DNA of 64,000 nucleotides, from assembly GCA_943371535.1 (NCBI GenBank), contig CALRVE020000001.1, positions 62,001 through 126,000 on the forward strand, given 5' to 3'. This DNA is from UBA1930 sp943371535 (lineage in GTDB: Bacteria > Bacteroidota > Bacteroidia > Chitinophagales > Chitinophagaceae). How positions within the stretch are numbered: the stretch's first letter is position 1; each line of letters begins with the position of its first letter. The position numbers and the translations under genes were made by a program. Below are positions 1-8,873 of the stretch, piece by piece. Below the pieces are notes generated by a model, which saw only the letters and a program-made list of their open reading frames with translations, did not search any database and was not told the origin of the DNA.

Positions 1-112
1 TTTTCATCATAATAACGGTATTGAGCAAAAATAATTCCAATTTGCTGCTCAATGTGTTAATACAGTTAACAATTACATAACCTCAACAAACCCATTTGCA
101 ACTTAGGAAGAT

Positions 113-120
113 TATTTTTG
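113..120 (+). promoter_or_regulatory. Possible -7 promoter box of response regulator
   Basis: The octamer TATTTTTG fits the Bacteroidota -7 consensus TAnnTTTG and lies 20 bases before the response regulator start. The nearest upstream TTTG (95-98) is only 14 bases away, shorter than the usual 17-23, so the -33 part is not supported. Confidence 0.35.
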
Positions 121-140
121 TGTAAACTTAAGGTTAACAC

Positions 141-818
141 ATGGAATCCAAACCTAAACGTATTTTAATTGCCGACGATGAGGCTGATATTTTAGAAATT
201 ATTAGCTATAATCTATCTCAAAATGGATACGAAGTATATACTGCCAATAATGGAGATGAAGCTTTAGATAGAGCTAAACTATTAAACCCCGATTTAATAA
301 TTTTAGATATTATGATGCCTAAAAAAACAGGCATTGAAGTTTGTAGTATTTTAAGAACACAACCACTTTTTCAAAACACACTCATTATTTTTTTAACAGC
401 ATTAAGCGATGAAACCTCACATATTAAAGGCTTAGAAACCGGTGCCGATGATTATGTGAGTAAACCTATTAGTCCTAAAATTTTAGTAAGTCGTGTAAAT
501 GCTTTGTTTAGAAGAGTCAATAAAGAGGATGGTAAAACTTTAAAAATTGGAAATATAGAAATAGATCCAGTAAAGTTTATGGTAACTGTAGATGGCGTAG
601 ATGTTGTTTTAGCCAAAAAAGAATTTGAATTATTGTATTTATTAGCATCAAAACCAGGAAGAGTTTTTTTACGCAACGAAATTCTTACACAAGTTTGGGG
701 AACAGATGTAATTGTTGGCGATAGAACCATTGATGTACACATAAGAAAAATTCGCCAGAAGCTTGGGTTAGATTGTATTACCACAGTAAAAGGAGTGGGC
801 TATAAATTTGAATTATAG
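141..818 (+). CDS. OmpR/PhoB-family response regulator
   Basis: This is a two-domain DNA-binding response regulator of 225 residues, the usual length for OmpR/PhoB proteins. The receiver domain (about 5-120) has the acidic pair D12-D13, the phosphoacceptor D56 in the LILDIMMP strand, a conserved T in FLTALSD and K in YVSKPISP. The C-terminal half is a winged helix, with VLAKKEFELLYLL, RTIDVHIRKIRQKLG and a VKGVGYKF end. The histidine kinase gene follows 75 bases downstream on the same strand, so the two form a cognate pair. The pairing resembles PhoB/PhoR, but the signal cannot be read from sequence; there is no pstSCAB or phoU nearby, so no symbol is given. Confidence 0.93.
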   Translation: MESKPKRILIADDEADILEIISYNLSQNGYEVYTANNGDEALDRAKLLNPDLIILDIMMPKKTGIEVCSILRTQPLFQNTLIIFLTALSDETSHIKGLETGADDYVSKPISPKILVSRVNALFRRVNKEDGKTLKIGNIEIDPVKFMVTVDGVDVVLAKKEFELLYLLASKPGRVFLRNEILTQVWGTDVIVGDRTIDVHIRKIRQKLGLDCITTVKGVGYKFEL

Positions 819-893
819 TAATACCTGTTTAAGCACCTTAGATATGTTTATCTTAGCAATAACAATTCCTACAAATTGGGATAACAAGGGCTT

Positions 894-1940
894 ATGTTTA
901 AAACTAAAAATCTTTCACCCAAACAATTATCGGCGTTAACTGCACTTATTGTTTCTATACCAGTAGGACTAGCTTTTTTTGTAGTAGAACAATTGGCTTG
1001 GATAGGTTTAGTGGCTCTTATTACAATGTTTATTGGTAGCTACTTTCTTATAAGCTTTGTGCTAGAATGGTTTATTTATAGAAAAATAAAGCTCATTTAC
1101 AAGTTTATTCATCAAATAAAAGCTAGTAAAAGAGAAGAAACCTATTATAAGTATATTTTACCTAAAAAAAGTATTGATGAGGTAAAAGAAGATGTAGAAA
1201 AATGGGCCGAACAGCGAAGAGCCGAAATAGAAATATTGCAACAAAATGAAGCTTACCGAAAAGAGTTTTTACAAAACCTAGCACACGAATTTAAAACACC
1301 CATTTTTGCCATTCAAGGGTATGTAGATACTTTATTAGATGGAGCATTAGAAAATCCAGCAGTAAATAAAAAATTCTTAGAAAATGCTGCCAAAAATGTA
1401 GATAGAATGGTAGGTTTGGTAAACGATTTAGATGAAATTTCTCGTTTAGAAAGTGGTGAGCAACCTCTATATAAAGAACAATTTGTTATACAAGATTTGA
1501 TTAAAGAAGTGTACGAATCGCTATCTATTAAAACTGCAAAACGCAATATTAAAACAAGTATAAAAAAAGGCTGTGAAAACCCAGTTTGGGTGTTTGCCGA
1601 TAAAGAAAAAATAAGGCAAGTAGTAATTAATATTGTGAGTAATGCTACCAAATATGGTAAACAAGATGGTACAATTGTAGCAGGAATTTATAAAATAGAT
1701 GGTACAAAAAATTTAATTGAATTTAGTGACGATGGTATTGGCATAGCCGAAGAACATTTAGATAGAATTTTTGAACGTTTTTACAGAACCGATAGAGGTA
1801 GAAGTAGAGACAAAGGTGGCACTGGTTTAGGTTTAGCTATTTGCAAACATATTATTGAAGCTCATGCCCAAACCGTGCATGTAAGAAGTAAAATAGATAT
1901 TGGTACTACTATAGGTTTTACTTTAGATAGCAACAAGTAA
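894..1940 (+). CDS. Membrane sensor histidine kinase
   Basis: This 348-residue kinase has two N-terminal membrane segments (about 14-34 and 37-60) with almost no periplasmic loop. A HAMP-like linker follows, then a HisKA domain with the phosphorylated H131 in NLAHEFKTP. The HATPase_c domain carries the N box (VINIVSNATKYG), the G1 box (FSDDGIGI), the F box (IFERFYR) and the G2 box (GGTGLGLAICKHII). The missing sensor loop suggests it senses within the membrane or through a partner protein, as many PhoR-type kinases do. It lies directly downstream of the response regulator and presumably phosphorylates it. Both genes end before a convergent SNF2 gene. Confidence 0.93.
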   Translation: MFKTKNLSPKQLSALTALIVSIPVGLAFFVVEQLAWIGLVALITMFIGSYFLISFVLEWFIYRKIKLIYKFIHQIKASKREETYYKYILPKKSIDEVKEDVEKWAEQRRAEIEILQQNEAYRKEFLQNLAHEFKTPIFAIQGYVDTLLDGALENPAVNKKFLENAAKNVDRMVGLVNDLDEISRLESGEQPLYKEQFVIQDLIKEVYESLSIKTAKRNIKTSIKKGCENPVWVFADKEKIRQVVINIVSNATKYGKQDGTIVAGIYKIDGTKNLIEFSDDGIGIAEEHLDRIFERFYRTDRGRSRDKGGTGLGLAICKHIIEAHAQTVHVRSKIDIGTTIGFTLDSNK

Positions 1941-1954
1941 AGTTTGCTTAATTG

Positions 1955-4819
1955 TTAGCTAAACAAGTAAGCAATATCCTCTTCAGTTAAAGATTTTACA
2001 AAGCCATCCTCTTCTGTTACCAACTCATCGGCTAATTGTTTTTTACGTTGTTGTAGTAAAATGATTTTTTCTTCAATAGTGTCTTTACAAATTAGTTTAT
2101 AAGCAAATACATTTTTGGTTTGTCCAATTCTATGGGTACGGTCAATTGCTTGTTGCTCAATAGCTGTGTTCCACCAAGGGTCAAAGAGAAAAACATAGTC
2201 GGCTGCAGTTAGCGTTAAACCTGTATTTCCAGCTTTTAAACTAATTAAAAATAAATGCGTATTGCAATCAGCTTCTTGAAAAGCTGCTACCATTTCTGCA
2301 CGTTTTGCTGGTGGTGTTTGTCCATCAAAATGAAAATAAGGTATTCCTTTTTTATCGCATTCAGCTGCCAATAAATGTAGCATAGAACTAAACTGAGAAA
2401 ATACAATAGCTTTATGATTGCCTAAAATATTTTGTAGCTCATTTAGCAGCATTTCTGTTTTAATACTTTCACTACAATTTTGTTGTTCTTCTTCAGGCAA
2501 TAATAAAGGTGTATTACATACTTGACGCAACTTCATAATTCCTTGAAGCACTGCCAATTTACTTTTATTAAGTCCTTTGTCTTTTATGTCAGATAGTATA
2601 TTGCCTTTGATTTGTTCACTAATATCATTGTACACCATTCTTTGTTGTGCATGCATGGTACACCATAAAATGCTTTCTGTTTTTTCGGGTAAATCTTTAG
2701 CTACTTGTTCTTTTGTTCTACGCAAAATAAAAGGAGCTGTTATTCTTTGTAGTTGCTTTATTTTGTCTTCATCTCTATATTTATCAATTGCATCGGCATA
2801 TTCTTTTTTAAAAAAATCTCTACTGCCAAACATGCCTGGCAATGCAAAATTTAATTGAGCATATAAGTCAAACGTATTGTTTACAACAGGCGTACCACTA
2901 AGTGCAATATTAATATTGGCTTTTAATGCACCAATGGCTTTGGTTATTTGTGCCGATGGATTTTTAATATTGTGACTTTCATCTACCACAGCAACACCAT
3001 ATTGGGTAGAGAATAATAAACCTGTATCGGCTCTTACAGTTCCATAACTCGTGATGATGATTTGTATATCATCATTCAACAAATCTGCCTCTTTTCTATT
3101 GGCTCCATGATGCACCACTGCATTAAAATTGGGCGTAAATTTTTCTAGTTCTTTTTGCCAATTGTACATTAAAGAAGAAGGACAAATAATGATATTTTTT
3201 CTGTTCGGATTGTGCAAAATATAGTGTGCCAAAAAACAAATGGTTTGTAGTGTTTTGCCCAAACCCATATCATCGGCTAGGCAAGCACCGGCTCCAACAT
3301 CGGCTAATAAAGCCAACCATTCAAACCCTTTTTGTTGGTAAGCTCTTAATGTTGCTTGAACTACTGAAGGAACTGTGTAAACAGGTTTTTCTTGTGTTTG
3401 CCAATTCATCCATTTTTGCCACCAATCTTTTTGAATAGTGGCTTGCAAAACTGTTGATTGATTATTGGTGCTATCTTCTGCAATAGCCATCCAACGTGCC
3501 ACTTCAATAGTATTGCCTTCAATTTTTCCATGCTTAATAATTGCAGCATATTGTTGCATCCAACTATCATCTAAAATGCCTAAACAACCATCTTTTAACA
3601 ATACAGCTTTTTGTCCTGCAAATAAAATTTTCTGCAATTCTTTGAGAGCAACTTCTTCTTTTCCAAAATTTATTTTTAATTGTAATACTACTTTGGCATC
3701 TGTTTGTTCAAGTATAATATTGGTGGTGCTAATTGCAAATGCCGAGTACTTAAAATGTTTCAGCATATCCATACCTATCAACTCAATATTATTACTTAAT
3801 AATTGATGGTACACTTTTAAAAACCATTGTTTCTTTTGAGCATCGGCAAAGCTTACATAGTAATAACCATTTTTTTGTTTAGGAAAATTGGGATGTAAAT
3901 TTTCAATTAATTGTATAAATTCTTTTTCAACTGTTTCATTACGTTTTATAGCATACAATTGCCCATTTTGTTTGGTTTCAAAAGTAGGGGTGAAGCTGCC
4001 TTCAACTATAAAACCATCGTACAACCATTGCGGTGTAAGCATTAAAAAAGCGTTGTTCAATTCACTTAAAAAAACTCTATTAATAGGTAATGCTTCAACT
4101 TCATTAGCTGCAAAATGTTCATTTCTTTTTACGTTATAATCGGCTTCTAGCTTAGTTAAAACATGTTCAGCAAATAAGGTAGTATCATTTTGATATAAAT
4201 GAATATTTTCATTCAACCAATCTAGTGTTTGATAATCTTTAAACGATAATAAAAAATATTCACTTCTGCTTTCTAATAAAAATTGAGTTCTCTTAAACTC
4301 AGATAATAAATAAGCAGCACCATTTATTTCAACATTAATTAGTACACTAAATGTTTGCTGATGTTTAATAATTTCAAAAGATAAAGTGGGTTTAAAACTA
4401 CTGAAACTGCACAATGATGTGCGATAGTTTTTCTTATTTTCTGATAATGTTTTCTGATAAAATGTAATTGCAGGAAAATAAGGTTTTAAACTGTTTAAAC
4501 ATTCGTGCAAGTATCGCAACATTGCATTTTGTGTAAATGTTTCTAAGCTTTTACCGGCTCGTTGTTTGGTATATTTTTGTTGAATACTTTGCCACTCAGT
4601 GATGATAGCTTTTTCACTAAATAACAACAATATATCTTTTGTAGGTTGTGGTAATGTAGCAAAATAATTAGCCAATTCTTTTCTATCTAAATCATAAGTA
4701 CTAGTTTCAATTAAGTTTTCTTTTTTAATAATATGAATAGATTGTATTAATAAAAACGAATGCATTAATTCGTAGGGTTGTAATACTAGAGCTACTTTAT
4801 TTTTATTGCCAGCTGACAT
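1955..4819 (-). CDS. SNF2-family DEAD/DEAH-box ATPase
   Basis: This 954-residue protein ends in a complete SNF2 (Swi2/Snf2) translocase module. The Walker A motif DDMGLGKT is near residue 520, the DESH Walker B box near 612, and motif III (ALSGTPVVN) follows. The C-terminal helicase lobe has the motif VI sequence IDRTHRIGQT near 890. The N-terminal 470 residues are a poorly conserved SNF2-associated region of the kind found in bacterial RapA/HepA-like proteins. It probably remodels protein-nucleic acid complexes or RNA polymerase rather than acting as a true helicase. It converges with the kinase gene with only 14 bases between them, and diverges from recQ. No restriction or defence genes surround it, so a housekeeping role is more likely than a DISARM-type one. 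Confidence 0.9.
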   Translation of the reverse strand: MSAGNKNKVALVLQPYELMHSFLLIQSIHIIKKENLIETSTYDLDRKELANYFATLPQPTKDILLLFSEKAIITEWQSIQQKYTKQRAGKSLETFTQNAMLRYLHECLNSLKPYFPAITFYQKTLSENKKNYRTSLCSFSSFKPTLSFEIIKHQQTFSVLINVEINGAAYLLSEFKRTQFLLESRSEYFLLSFKDYQTLDWLNENIHLYQNDTTLFAEHVLTKLEADYNVKRNEHFAANEVEALPINRVFLSELNNAFLMLTPQWLYDGFIVEGSFTPTFETKQNGQLYAIKRNETVEKEFIQLIENLHPNFPKQKNGYYYVSFADAQKKQWFLKVYHQLLSNNIELIGMDMLKHFKYSAFAISTTNIILEQTDAKVVLQLKINFGKEEVALKELQKILFAGQKAVLLKDGCLGILDDSWMQQYAAIIKHGKIEGNTIEVARWMAIAEDSTNNQSTVLQATIQKDWWQKWMNWQTQEKPVYTVPSVVQATLRAYQQKGFEWLALLADVGAGACLADDMGLGKTLQTICFLAHYILHNPNRKNIIICPSSLMYNWQKELEKFTPNFNAVVHHGANRKEADLLNDDIQIIITSYGTVRADTGLLFSTQYGVAVVDESHNIKNPSAQITKAIGALKANINIALSGTPVVNNTFDLYAQLNFALPGMFGSRDFFKKEYADAIDKYRDEDKIKQLQRITAPFILRRTKEQVAKDLPEKTESILWCTMHAQQRMVYNDISEQIKGNILSDIKDKGLNKSKLAVLQGIMKLRQVCNTPLLLPEEEQQNCSESIKTEMLLNELQNILGNHKAIVFSQFSSMLHLLAAECDKKGIPYFHFDGQTPPAKRAEMVAAFQEADCNTHLFLISLKAGNTGLTLTAADYVFLFDPWWNTAIEQQAIDRTHRIGQTKNVFAYKLICKDTIEEKIILLQQRKKQLADELVTEEDGFVKSLTEEDIAYLFS

Positions 4820-4947
4820 AAACTATAAATTCTTTCTACTTTTTTAGCAAGAGGGCAATAGTACAATAATTGTTATTGAAATGAGCAAATGTTGGCTCAA
4901 AAAAATTGGCTTGTTTTTATTTATATCAAACCAATGACAAACAGAAA

Positions 4948-4955
4948 TATATTTG
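4948..4955 (+). promoter_or_regulatory. -7 promoter box of recQ
   Basis: TATATTTG matches TAnnTTTG exactly and stands 8 bases before the recQ start codon, predicting a nearly leaderless transcript. No TTG is found at the normal distance upstream, so only the -7 part is called. Confidence 0.45.
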
Positions 4956-4963
4956 AATGATTA

Positions 4964-6871
4964 ATGCCAACTAAAGAACAAATATTAGAGCAATATTGGG
5001 GTTATGCTTCTTTTAAAGGAGAACAAGCGGCCATTGTAGAATCTATTCTCAGCCAGAAAGATACTGTTGCCTTATTACCAACAGGCGGTGGAAAATCTAT
5101 TTGTTTTCAAGTGCCAGCATTAATGCAAGAAGGTGTTTGTTTAGTAGTTTCTCCACTCATTGCTTTAATGAAAGATCAGGTAGAAAATTTACAAAAACGA
5201 AATATTCCTGCCATTGCTTTGGTAAGTGGAATGAGTTATTACGATTTAACAAAAGCCCTTAAAAAAGTTGTTCAAGAAGAATATAAATTTTTATACTTAT
5301 CGCCTGAAAGGCTTGAATCTACTTTGTTTAAAGACTATTTGCCACAAATAAATGTGAGTATGATAGCTATCGATGAGGCACATTGCATCAGTCAATGGGG
5401 TTATGATTTTCGCCCAGCATATTTAAAAATTGCAGCATTAAGAGCAGCATTGCCCAACACTACTTTTGTAGCTTTAACAGCATCGGCAACGCCTTTGGTG
5501 CAAAAAGATATTGTTGAAAAATTGCAACTTAAAGAACCCAATATTTTTCAGCAATCTTTTGAAAAGCCTAATTTGTCTTATTCTGTTTTTAAAGTAGATA
5601 GTAGTATCAATAAAGCTATTCAAGTATTAAAAAATGTTGCGGGCAGCAGTATTGTGTATTGTAGCAATAGAAAAGAAACTAAACGTATTGCTTTATTGTT
5701 GCAACAACATAGTTTTAGTGCCGATTTTTATCATGCAGGATTAACACAGGCCGAACGCTCTGCAAAGCAAAAGGCATGGATTGAAAACCAAACAAGAGTT
5801 ATTGTTTGTACCAATGCATTTGGAATGGGCATTGATAAGCCAGATGTAAGAACAGTCATTCATTTAAGCTTACCCGATTGTATAGAAAACTATTATCAAG
5901 AAGCAGGAAGAGCAGGAAGAGATGGCAAAAAAGCATATGCTGTTTTGCTACACGAACCAACGGATATTGCCACTTTACAACTATTGCCACAAACAAAATT
6001 TCCTTCGTTTGATATAATTAAACAAGTGTACCAAGCACTTGCCGATTATTTGCAAATACCAGTTGGTATTGGAGAGGGAAAATATTACGATTTTAATTTG
6101 ATTGAGTTTTGTACCAACTTTAAACTTGACTTTCATTTAGTGATAAATGTATTAAAGATATTAGAGCAACAAGGTCATTTGGCTTTTTCTGAAAATATAT
6201 TTTTACCATCGCAAGTAGAATTTACAACCGATAAATACACCATTAATAGTGTAGAAAAAGTATATCCTCATTTAGATACAACCATGAAAGCGTTATTGCG
6301 TACTTATGAAGGTATTTTTGAGCATCGAGTTTCTATAAATGAGAAGCTATTAGCAAAAGTTGCCAAATTACCTTATGATAAAATTTATGCCGATTTAAAA
6401 ATTTTACATGGTTATGGTATTATAGAATATTTGCCACAAAAAGAAACACCACAAATTTATTTGTTAACCAATAGAGCACCTGCACAACATTTGCAACTAA
6501 ATGCCGAAATATATTTTCAACGTAAAAAACTGTACGAAGAAAAGGTACAAGCAATGGTAAACTATATACAGTTGACTGATGCATGTAGAAGCCAACATAT
6601 ATCGGCTTATTTTGGTGATGCTTTGGTAAAGCCTTGTGGCGTTTGCGATAATTGTTTAGCAAAAAAATCTAATGAATTATCCAAAGAAGAATTTATACTC
6701 ATTCAAGATAAAATAATGGCGGCAATTACCCATGATGGAATTAAAACGCAAGATTTATTTCAACAATTGAATGGTGTAAAAAAGCAAAAACTCCAAAATG
6801 TGTTGGAGTTTTTGTTGAATGAAAAATATCTTCGCCTAGATGACTTTGGATTCTTACATAAAGTACTTTAA
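4964..6871 (+). CDS. recQ: ATP-dependent DNA helicase RecQ
   Basis: This is a 3'-5' DNA helicase of 635 residues acting in recombination and repair. The Walker A motif LLPTGGGKS is at about 38-46 and the DEAH box begins the motif IDEAHCISQWGYDFRP near 135. Motif VI is QEAGRAGRDG, followed by an RQC domain. The zinc site ends with the CGVCDNC cluster near 556, preceded by a C about 15 residues earlier. The C-terminal 70 residues are a short winged-helix-like tail rather than a convincing HRDC domain, as in many Bacteroidota RecQ proteins. The stop codon overlaps the end of the convergent HerA-like gene by four bases. Confidence 0.93.
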   Translation: MPTKEQILEQYWGYASFKGEQAAIVESILSQKDTVALLPTGGGKSICFQVPALMQEGVCLVVSPLIALMKDQVENLQKRNIPAIALVSGMSYYDLTKALKKVVQEEYKFLYLSPERLESTLFKDYLPQINVSMIAIDEAHCISQWGYDFRPAYLKIAALRAALPNTTFVALTASATPLVQKDIVEKLQLKEPNIFQQSFEKPNLSYSVFKVDSSINKAIQVLKNVAGSSIVYCSNRKETKRIALLLQQHSFSADFYHAGLTQAERSAKQKAWIENQTRVIVCTNAFGMGIDKPDVRTVIHLSLPDCIENYYQEAGRAGRDGKKAYAVLLHEPTDIATLQLLPQTKFPSFDIIKQVYQALADYLQIPVGIGEGKYYDFNLIEFCTNFKLDFHLVINVLKILEQQGHLAFSENIFLPSQVEFTTDKYTINSVEKVYPHLDTTMKALLRTYEGIFEHRVSINEKLLAKVAKLPYDKIYADLKILHGYGIIEYLPQKETPQIYLLTNRAPAQHLQLNAEIYFQRKKLYEEKVQAMVNYIQLTDACRSQHISAYFGDALVKPCGVCDNCLAKKSNELSKEEFILIQDKIMAAITHDGIKTQDLFQQLNGVKKQKLQNVLEFLLNEKYLRLDDFGFLHKVL

Positions 6872-8409
6872 AACAAACTCTTTCTTTTTGAACTTCTTCC
6901 GCCCAAACCTAATGCTCCTAATAAACTTCTAGTAATAATGTTGGCAGCAGTTCTACCAACTTGTTTTACAACAGGATTATCAAAAAAACCTGGTTCTTCT
7001 TTGGCAGCTTTTTCCTCCACTTTTTTAGTAGTTTCTTCGGCTGTTTTTTTTGCAGCTTCTTCCAATTTAGCAGTTAAAATTTCATAAGCACTATGGCTAT
7101 CAACGGCTTCATTGTACTTATTAATTAGTTTACTTTTTTTCAATACATCATCTATTTCTGTTTCATTTAAAACATCCATTCTGCTTCTTGGTGCACAAAG
7201 CATGGTATGTACTAATGGTGTTGGTATGCCTTTTTCATTTAGTAAGGTTACAAATGCTTCGCCAATACCCATTTGAGTAAGCAATTCATCGGTTGCATAA
7301 AATGAAGTTTCCGGAAAATTCTCAGCTGCTGTTTTTATTACTTTTCTATCAGCAGCAGTAAATGCTCTTAAAGCATGTTGCACTTTTAAACCCAATTGCG
7401 ATAATATGCTTGCAGGAATGTCTTGTGGGTTTTGCGTACAAAAGAAAATACCAATTCCTTTACTACGAATTAACTTAATAACAGTTTCAATTTGCTGCAT
7501 TAAAGCATCGCTAGCTTCTTGAAAAACCAAATGAGCTTCATCAATAAACAAAATTAATTTGGGTTTATCTAAATCGCCTTCTTCTGGGCAAACAGCATAT
7601 AACTCGGCCAATAATTGTAACATAAAAGTGCTGAATAGTTTAGGCCTGTTTTGCATATCCATTACTCGTAAAATATTCACAACGCCTCTTCCTTCTTGGT
7701 CTATTCTCATTAAATCTTCTACTTCAAAACTTCTTTCACCAAAAAAAACATCGGCACCTTGTTGTTGTAATTCTATTACTTTTCTTAAAATAGTTCCAGT
7801 ACTAGTGGTAGAAATTTTGCCATAATTTTTTTCTATTTCGGCTTTGCCTTCATCGCCAACAAATTGCAACACTTTAATAAAATCTTTTAAATCTAATAAA
7901 GGCATTGTATGATCATCGCAGTACTTAAAAATCATAGCTACCAATCCTGCCTGAGTATCATTCAACCCTAAAATTTTACTTAATAAAATAGGGCCAAATT
8001 CACTCACTGTAGCTCTTAGTCGAACACCTTTTTCGTTGCTTAATGTAAGCAACTCAACAGGAAATGCAGTAGGGTTAAAGGTTACGTTTAGTTTAGCACA
8101 ACGTTCAGTCAATTTTTCATTTACAGTTCCTGCTTGTGCAATGCCACTAAAATCTCCTTTAATATCCATTACTAAAACAGGTACGCTGTTATCACTTAAA
8201 CACTCACTCAGCATTTGTAGCGTTTTAGTTTTACCAGTTCCGGTTGCACCTGCAATTAATCCATGACGGTTCATCGTTTTAAAAGGCAATGTTACATCGG
8301 CTCCACTAATTACTTCTCCATTTAACATGCCTACCCCAATTTTCACATGTTCGCCTTTAAAACTATAACCTGTTTTTACTGCTTCAATAAACTGTTCTGT
8401 TGATGCCAT
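6868..8409 (-). CDS. HerA-like helicase/ATPase (DUF853, YjgR family)
   Basis: The protein has 513 residues and belongs to the FtsK/HerA P-loop superfamily, close to DUF853 (YjgR). The Walker A motif is GATGTGKT at 54-61. The Walker B strand is KLILFIDEAHLVF, and an arginine-finger-like segment (LIRSKGIGIFFCTQNPQDIP) follows. The C-terminal tail is Lys/Glu rich (KKTAEETTKK) and ends in a Gly-rich basic segment. HerA ATPases translocate on double-stranded DNA, usually with NurA nuclease; no nurA is seen here, so the substrate is unknown. It is convergent with recQ and appears monocistronic. Confidence 0.88.
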   Translation of the reverse strand: MASTEQFIEAVKTGYSFKGEHVKIGVGMLNGEVISGADVTLPFKTMNRHGLIAGATGTGKTKTLQMLSECLSDNSVPVLVMDIKGDFSGIAQAGTVNEKLTERCAKLNVTFNPTAFPVELLTLSNEKGVRLRATVSEFGPILLSKILGLNDTQAGLVAMIFKYCDDHTMPLLDLKDFIKVLQFVGDEGKAEIEKNYGKISTTSTGTILRKVIELQQQGADVFFGERSFEVEDLMRIDQEGRGVVNILRVMDMQNRPKLFSTFMLQLLAELYAVCPEEGDLDKPKLILFIDEAHLVFQEASDALMQQIETVIKLIRSKGIGIFFCTQNPQDIPASILSQLGLKVQHALRAFTAADRKVIKTAAENFPETSFYATDELLTQMGIGEAFVTLLNEKGIPTPLVHTMLCAPRSRMDVLNETEIDDVLKKSKLINKYNEAVDSHSAYEILTAKLEEAAKKTAEETTKKVEEKAAKEEPGFFDNPVVKQVGRTAANIITRSLLGALGLGGRSSKRKSLF

Positions 8410-8579
8410 TTTTACTTATTTATGAGCAATAAAAGTAAATTTATTTGAGAAGAATTGTTGCACTTGAAGAAATAAAAAAATGAAATGGCGACTCTTAGCT
8501 ATACTGTAGAAAAAAAGATTATGAGAAGATTTGTTAAAATAAACTAAAACTCACTAAATTGCATTGCCCAATAAAAAAA

Positions 8580-8607
8580 GGGCTCCCCTGTAGAAACAGG
8601 GCAGCCT
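8580..8607 (-). terminator. Terminator of putative small RNA
   Basis: On the minus strand this is an interrupted 10-bp hairpin (GGCT-x-CCCTGT, loop TTCT) followed immediately by a run of seven T at 8573-8579. No protein-coding gene on either strand ends here, which is the main reason for proposing a small RNA. Confidence 0.65.
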
Positions 8608-8757
8608 CTAACGATTGCTTGCCATATGAAAAAATAGTTCTGTAAATTTTGTGGCGGTTGTTAACCGCTTTTCGTTTAAGCCTCTCTCGATTGCCAAATT
8701 GCTATTTCTAACGATTGCTGCCTGTTGAAAATCTCTCGGCTTATTTACTAATGTAAA
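8580..8757 (-). ncRNA. Putative small RNA with terminator (6S-like candidate)
   Basis: The 464-base gap 8410-8873 holds no gene but has strong RNA-like structure when read on the minus strand. The 3' end is a terminator: a 6-bp CCCTGT/ACAGGG stem extended past one mismatch by GGCT/AGCC, then seven U. The complementary segments 8595-8605 and 8717-8726 (AACAGGGCAGC against GCTGCCTGTT) can instead close a domain of about 110 bases that contains an internal GCGGTT/AACCGC hairpin. This long rod with an open middle resembles 6S RNA. The 12-mer TCTAACGATTGC occurs twice, exactly 100 bases apart (8607 and 8707). I cannot confirm the family; the 5' end is approximate. Confidence 0.5.
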
Positions 8758-8873
8758 AATAGCCTTGATATTTGGATGATTTAATACAAATTGCAGTAGT
8801 TTTTATCATCTCAAAAAGCATAAATAATCTTATAACTCAATACTGCATTGAATTGTAAGAAAAAAATGTAGTT

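Noticed and set aside
1..7. TTTTCAT at the left edge as the first codons of a minus-strand gene
   Set aside because: ATGAAAA fits a start, but seven bases cannot support a call.
1955..8409. SNF2, RecQ and HerA-like genes as a defence island
   Set aside because: No nuclease, methylase, NurA or other defence partner is adjacent and the genes are separately oriented housekeeping types.
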